58,175 nucleotides of DNA, from positions 1-58,175 of the forward strand of contig NCEB01000011.1 of assembly GCA_002280475.1 (NCBI GenBank), written 5' to 3'. The translations under genes and the position numbers were made by a program. Positions 54,225-58,175 of the stretch are shown here, piece by piece; positions within the stretch are counted from its first letter, which is position 1, and the number at the start of each line of letters is the position of its first letter. The stretch comes from Brevundimonas subvibrioides. GTDB lineage: Bacteria > Pseudomonadota > Alphaproteobacteria > Caulobacterales > Caulobacteraceae. The notes under the pieces were generated by a model, which saw nothing but the letters and a program-made list of their open reading frames with translations, was not told the origin of the DNA and did not search any database.

Positions 54225-55343
54225 ATGCCCCTGATCCTGACCGAAGAACAGACCATGCTGAAGGACGCCGCCGACGGCTTCCTGGCCGAGCACGCGCCGA
54301 TCTCTCACCTGCGCCATCTGCGTGACTCCAAGGATGCCGACGGCGTCTCGCGCGACCTGTGGCGGGCGTTCGGCGAGATGGGCTTCGCCGGCGTGATCAT
54401 CCCGGAGGAACACGGCGGCTCGGGCCTCGGCGCCGTCGAGGCGGGCGTGGTGGCCGAGGCGTTGGGGCGCACCCTGACGCCCTCGCCCTTCTTCGGCTCC
54501 AGCGTGCTGGCCGCCCGCGTCCTGTCCGACGCCGCCTCTGCCGATCAGCAGGCCTGGCTGCCCCGCATCGCGGCGGGCGAGGCCATCCTGTCGCTCGCCG
54601 TCGATGAAGGCCCCAAGCACCAGCCCGCCCGCATCACGACGACGGCCGAGCGCAGCGGCAACGGCTTCAAACTGAACGGCGCCAAGGGCTTCGTGCTGGA
54701 TGGTCACATCGCCGATGCCCTGATCGTCGCGGCCAAGACCGGGGCCGGCACCACTCTGTTCCTGATCGACGCGAGGACCTCCGGCGTCGAGATCGAACGC
54801 ACCGTCATGGTCGACGCCCACAACGCCGCCCGCGTGACCCTGACCGACGTCCAGGTCGACGCCGATGCCGTTCTCGGCGCGGTCGACGGGGGCGAGGCGG
54901 CGCTGGAGAGCGCGCTGAACCTGGGCCGGGCCTGCGTCGCCGCCGGCCTGATCGGCGCGGGCGATCAGGCCTTTCTGAGCACGGTCGAATACCTGCGAAC
55001 CCGCAAGCAGTTCGGCAAAGCCATCGGTGAGTTCCAGGCCCTGCAGCACCGCGCCGCCCATCTGTTCACGGAGTTGGAGATCGCCAAGGCGGCGGTGCTG
55101 GCCGCTCTCCAACGCATCGACGCGGGCACGGAGAAAGCCGACCTCGCCGTCTCGGTCGCCAAGGCCAAGGCCGGGCGCGTCGCCGAACTGGCGGTGCAGG
55201 AGGCGGTCCAGATGCATGGCGGTGTCGGCATGACCGACGAATACGACGTCGGCCTGTTCATGAAGCGGGTTCGCGTTCTCAACGAACTGCTGGGCGACGC
55301 GGGCTTCCACGCCGAGCGCATCGCCCGGGCCGGCGGCTACTAG
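54225..55343 (+). CDS. acyl-CoA dehydrogenase, small-type
   Basis: A 372-residue second acyl-CoA dehydrogenase, distinct in sequence from the first. KQFGKAIGEFQALQHRAAHLFTELE and QMHGGVGMTDEYDVGLFMKR are the family motifs; the N-terminus LILTEEQTMLKDAADGFL is canonical. It probably forms a heteromer with the preceding product, as in pimeloyl- or acyl-CoA dehydrogenase pairs. Its TAG stop overlaps the convergent Anbu stop within CTAG at 55340-55343. Confidence 0.87.
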   Translation: MPLILTEEQTMLKDAADGFLAEHAPISHLRHLRDSKDADGVSRDLWRAFGEMGFAGVIIPEEHGGSGLGAVEAGVVAEALGRTLTPSPFFGSSVLAARVLSDAASADQQAWLPRIAAGEAILSLAVDEGPKHQPARITTTAERSGNGFKLNGAKGFVLDGHIADALIVAAKTGAGTTLFLIDARTSGVEIERTVMVDAHNAARVTLTDVQVDADAVLGAVDGGEAALESALNLGRACVAAGLIGAGDQAFLSTVEYLRTRKQFGKAIGEFQALQHRAAHLFTELEIAKAAVLAALQRIDAGTEKADLAVSVAKAKAGRVAELAVQEAVQMHGGVGMTDEYDVGLFMKRVRVLNELLGDAGFHAERIARAGGY

Positions 55344-56116
55344 CCGACGACCGAGATGCTGGGCCGGCTGGGGGCCTGCTCTTCCAGCCAGGGCGGGGGT
55401 GGCATGGCGCGGTGCGCGTCGGCCAGGGCCTCTGACCAGCGACGGCCCAGATCCCTGAAATAGGGATCGTCCGCCTCGATCCGGCGCTGATCGCCGTGCA
55501 GGCCATCGCGCGGGATGACGATCATGTCGAACGGCGGACCGACCGCGATGTTGGACCGGATCGTCGAGTCGAAGCTGATCAGTCCCAGCTTGACCGCCTC
55601 GGACATCGGCGTGTCGGGACGCAGGGCCCGGTCCAGAATGGGTTTGCCGTACTTCAGTTCGCCGATCTGCATATAGGGCGTGTCGGGGCCGCACTCGATG
55701 AAGTTGCCGAGCGAATAGATCAGGTACAGCCTCAGCTGGCCGCCCTTGACCTGACCGCCCAGAAGCATGCTGGCGTTGAGCCTGAGGGCGTCGGCTTCCG
55801 GCGAGGGCGAGATGTCGGCGCGGACCTGCTGCAGGGCCTGGCCACAGATCTGGGCCGCGCGAAACAGGCTGGGCGCGGTCTCGAGCGTTTCAAGTTCCTC
55901 GCTGCCCGGCATCTTGATGCCCTTGGACACCTGCGAGAGGGCCATCTGGGTCACCGACAGGTTCCCCGCCGTGGCGATGGCGATCACCCGCTCGCCCGGC
56001 ACCTCGGTGACGTGCAGCTTCTTGTAGGAGGAGATGTTGTCCACGCCGGCGTTCGTGCGGGTGTCGGCGATCATCGCCAGACCCTCGTTCACCAGCATCC
56101 CGACGCAGTAGGTCAT
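55340..56116 (-). CDS. Anbu, proteasome-like NTN peptidase
   Basis: A 258-residue protein of the Anbu (ancestral beta subunit) group, related to 20S proteasome and HslV. After Met removal the N-terminus would be Thr (MTYCVG), the NTN nucleophile; Asp at mature position 17 (IADTRTNAGVD) and a Lys near 32 (SSYKKLHV) match the catalytic site. LGGQVKGGQLRLYLIYSLGNFIE and the YGKPILDRAL segment are family features. Start ATG 56116 is chosen because it exposes the Thr; 56149 would bury it. It is the last gene of the operon with transglutaminase-like and alpha-E genes. Confidence 0.9.
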   Translation of the reverse strand: MTYCVGMLVNEGLAMIADTRTNAGVDNISSYKKLHVTEVPGERVIAIATAGNLSVTQMALSQVSKGIKMPGSEELETLETAPSLFRAAQICGQALQQVRADISPSPEADALRLNASMLLGGQVKGGQLRLYLIYSLGNFIECGPDTPYMQIGELKYGKPILDRALRPDTPMSEAVKLGLISFDSTIRSNIAVGPPFDMIVIPRDGLHGDQRRIEADDPYFRDLGRRWSEALADAHRAMPPPPWLEEQAPSRPSISVVG

Positions 56117-56204
56117 ATCGAACGACCGGGCCCCGACCCGGCATCCCACGCAAATGGAACATGGACGCTAACAGATTCGGATGAACGAACGACCCCCGTC
56201 GTGT

Positions 56205-57044
56205 TCATGACCAACCCTGTCGCTGCTGTTGCTGCTGGGTCTGTTGCATGTGGCGCACACGAAGCGCGACCGTCATGCTCTCGCGGCCGCCGCCGTAGCT
56301 GGTCCCCCGGATCGGCGCCGCGCCCAGCGCGTCGAGTCCGGACGCGACGCGGACATAGTGTTCCGTCGGACAGACGCCGTTGGCCGGATCGAAGCCGACC
56401 CAGCCGAGCCCCTCGACGAACCCTTCGGCCCATGCGTGCGAGGCCTCCTGGTCCACGATGCCGTCCGTCCGGTGCAGATGGCCGGAGACATAGCGGGCGG
56501 GGATGCCAAGGCGGCGGGCGCAGGCGATGAAGATCTGGGCGTGGTCCTGGCACACGCCCTGGCGCTGGGCCCAGGCGTCGGCCGCAGTGTGGTCGGCCGT
56601 GGTGGCCCCGACCATGAAGGCGACCTCGGCGTGGATCAGACCCATCAGGCTGTGCAGGCGGGTCAGGTCGTCGCCCGGCCCCACGCGCCCGGCCAGATCG
56701 CGCAGCGCGGCGTCCGCATGGGTCAGGGTCGTCTCGCGCAGGAACACCAGCGGCGACAAGCGCTCGGGCGTGCCCTTCAGGACGCCCCCGGTGTCGACAG
56801 TGGCGACCTCTCCGGTCACCCGCACCATCAGGCCGCTCGTCGGTCGCTCGGTGTAGAGGGTGTGGACGATGTTACCGAACGCGTCCTCGGTGCGGCGAAT
56901 GCGGGCGTCGACATCGGTCTCGATCCGCCAGTCGCGGACCTGCTGGCTCTCGGTCGAACGTGGCGTCAGGCGCAGCACCTGGACGATGAAGCGCGCGGCT
57001 CGGTCATAGGCATATCGGGTTTCGTGATCGATCCGGATGCGCAT
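56205..57044 (-). CDS. transglutaminase-like domain protein
   Basis: A 279-residue protein with the bacterial transglutaminase N-terminal domain (MRIRIDHETRYAYDRAARFIVQVLRLTPRS) and a transglutaminase-like core; the catalytic Cys-His-Asp are in GVCQDHAQIFI, ASHAWAE and GFDPANG. The C-terminus ends in a Gln-rich run (QQTQQQQQRQG). It lies 88 bases before the Anbu gene on the same strand. In the conserved Anbu neighbourhood this protein works with alpha-E and ATP-grasp partners, probably making or breaking isopeptide bonds. Confidence 0.9.
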   Translation of the reverse strand: MRIRIDHETRYAYDRAARFIVQVLRLTPRSTESQQVRDWRIETDVDARIRRTEDAFGNIVHTLYTERPTSGLMVRVTGEVATVDTGGVLKGTPERLSPLVFLRETTLTHADAALRDLAGRVGPGDDLTRLHSLMGLIHAEVAFMVGATTADHTAADAWAQRQGVCQDHAQIFIACARRLGIPARYVSGHLHRTDGIVDQEASHAWAEGFVEGLGWVGFDPANGVCPTEHYVRVASGLDALGAAPIRGTSYGGGRESMTVALRVRHMQQTQQQQQRQGWS

Positions 57045-57058
57045 GGTTCAGTTCGCCC

Positions 57059-57187
57059 CCGTCATCCTCGGGCTTGACCCGAGGATCAGACGTTCAGCGC
57101 CTCGGAAGTACCATCCGACGCGCGTGCGTCGCCCCTCTGCACTGCGTGCCGAAAGTCTGGTCCTCGGATCAAGTCCGAGGACGACGG
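57059..57187. repeat. family B composite palindrome, copy 4, inside the Anbu operon
   Basis: CCGTCATCCTCGGGCTTGACCC... is mirrored by GTCCTCGGATCAAGTCCGAGGACGACGG, so one arm is of the GCTTGACC subtype and the other of the ACTTGATC subtype. It fills most of the 173-base gap between the alpha-E and transglutaminase genes and may affect their relative expression. Confidence 0.85.
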
Positions 57188-57217
57188 AGGGAGTGAGAAG
57201 AGTTCTACCCATGCCGC

Positions 57218-58156
57218 CTACACCAGGTACTGGTCGTGGATGGCGCTGGCCAGGCTGTTGTTCTCGCTGAGAAAGCTCAGGATGTACTCGTGCAGGCCCG
57301 ACTGGAAGATGTCCTCGATCCTGGCCTCGTTGAACTGGGTCAGCCGCGCCGAGGCCAGGCGCTGGGCCGGGCCGCGCCGACCGTAATCGGCCGCCAGCTT
57401 TTCCAGATAGCTGACGATCATGGCCTGACAGCTGGCCAGAGACCGCGGCATCTGCCGGTTCAGCACCAAGAGGTCGGCCACCAGCCAGGGCCGCACGGAT
57501 TCCCGATAGACCCAGCGATAGGCGGTCAGGGCGGAGACCTCCCTCAACAGCGTCGTCCACTGGAAATAGTCGAGCTGACCGCCGACCCTCTCTCCGGCCG
57601 GCAGCAGCAGGTGATACTTCACGTCCAGCAGGCGGGCGGTGTTGTCGGCCCGCTCGATCGCGCCGCCCAGCCTCAGGAACCAGTAGGCGTCGTTCCGCAG
57701 CATGGTCCGCGACGAGGCGCCTTCGACCGCCAGGCTGACCCCCTTCACCCATTCCAGGTAGCGGATGAAGTCGTCGCGCTTGGTCGGTTCGCCGAAGTCA
57801 TTCAGCCCGTTCCAGGCCCCGTTGATCGCCTCCCACAACTCGATGGTCAGGGCGGTGCGGACCGAGCGGGCGTTGGTGCGGGCGGCGTTGATGCAGGCGC
57901 GGATGGAACTGGGGTTGTCCGGCGCGAAGGCCAGATATTCTCGCACCGACTTCTCGGACGGCGTGCGGGCCGTGGCCGCGAACTGGCGCGACACCCCCGC
58001 CGAGGCGATGGCGCTGGCCCAGGCGGTCGCCGCCGCCCCGTCGCGCGCGGGCAAGGCCGCCAGACGCACGGCGGCCTCCAGGATGCGCGCCAGGAAATCC
58101 GCGCGCTCCATGTAGCGGCCGGTCCAGTACAGGCTCTCTGCGGTGCGGCTCAGCAT
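57218..58156 (-). CDS. alpha-E domain protein
   Basis: A 312-residue, all-helical alpha-E protein. LSRTAESLYWTGRYMERADFLARILE at the start and WFLRLGGAIERADNTARLLDVKYH near residues 165-190 are its family motifs. Alpha-E proteins accompany circularly permuted ATP-grasp ligases and transglutaminase-like proteins in amidoligase-type operons. It is the first gene of the operon seen here; the partner ATP-grasp gene would be further upstream, beyond 58175, and cannot be seen. Confidence 0.9.
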   Translation of the reverse strand: MLSRTAESLYWTGRYMERADFLARILEAAVRLAALPARDGAAATAWASAIASAGVSRQFAATARTPSEKSVREYLAFAPDNPSSIRACINAARTNARSVRTALTIELWEAINGAWNGLNDFGEPTKRDDFIRYLEWVKGVSLAVEGASSRTMLRNDAYWFLRLGGAIERADNTARLLDVKYHLLLPAGERVGGQLDYFQWTTLLREVSALTAYRWVYRESVRPWLVADLLVLNRQMPRSLASCQAMIVSYLEKLAADYGRRGPAQRLASARLTQFNEARIEDIFQSGLHEYILSFLSENNSLASAIHDQYLV

Positions 58157-58157
58157 C

Positions 58158-58175
58158 TAAATCCTCCCCCGTTGG
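58158..58175. repeat. start of another family A repeat at the window edge
   Basis: ATCCTCCCCCGTTGG at the edge is identical to 32351-32365, the beginning of the family A copy downstream of proA. The rest lies outside the window. Confidence 0.6.

Overview
The window looks like a chromosomal segment of an alphaproteobacterium of the Caulobacteraceae type, probably Brevundimonas-like. The evidence is high GC with strong GC3 bias, a PleC-like histidine kinase with clustered GANTC sites upstream, a direct-repeat (GAAC-N7-GAAC) SOS box in front of an imuA-imuB-dnaE2 cassette, TonB-dependent uptake, and dense composite palindromic intergenic repeats. Almost all of it is coding. I see no rRNA, tRNA, CRISPR array, phage or transposase.

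Layout. 1-5640 is a homoserine branch-point region. A threonine operon (ACT-less aspartokinase-homoserine dehydrogenase fusion, then thrB) reads leftward behind a Thr-rich leader peptide and terminator. A methionine operon (metX-like, metB) reads rightward behind a SAM-I-type riboswitch. 5640-6630 is a lower-GC island with a HEPN-like protein and a small partner. 6670-11150 is an operon of an exported hydrolase, a membrane spermidine-synthase-like protein and an exported PCMT-like methyltransferase. 11250-18200 holds murein-peptide genes (LD-carboxypeptidase and a Mur ligase), a TonB-dependent receptor and hmgA. 18460-29915 is mixed housekeeping: folB with a pteridine-reductase-like SDR, a 26-residue membrane ORF, arsC, NUDIX, ubiA, an XRE/membrane-protein pair, a desaturase, a UbiB-family kinase and a zinc metallopeptidase. 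29956-32351 is proBA. 32447-36580 holds an exported aspartic protease, an ALDH7-type dehydrogenase and small hypotheticals. 36717-39140 is the PleC-like kinase.

39333-45118 is the SOS mutasome cassette. It is the most unusual part: imuB and dnaE2 each carry, in frame, a copy of a palindromic repeat that elsewhere in the window is intergenic, and dnaE2 also has a frame change near 43660 that fits a deletion of about 38 bases. 45160-55343 holds a QueD-family enzyme, small membrane proteins, SDR, KefB-like antiporter, formamidase-like hydrolase, a RAM-domain protein and two acyl-CoA dehydrogenases. 55340-58156 is an Anbu (proteasome-like NTN hydrolase) operon with transglutaminase-like and alpha-E proteins; the usual ATP-grasp partner would lie just past the window end.

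Three repeat families recur: A (CTCCCC hairpins joined by CCCCTCCGTC), B (CTCGGACTTGATCCGAGG) and C (CTCATCCCCGCGAAAGCGGGG). Each is mostly a pair of near-identical hairpin arms in opposite orientation, about 110-200 bp apart end to end. They sit between genes, inside operons, at the end of a protease gene and inside the mutasome genes.
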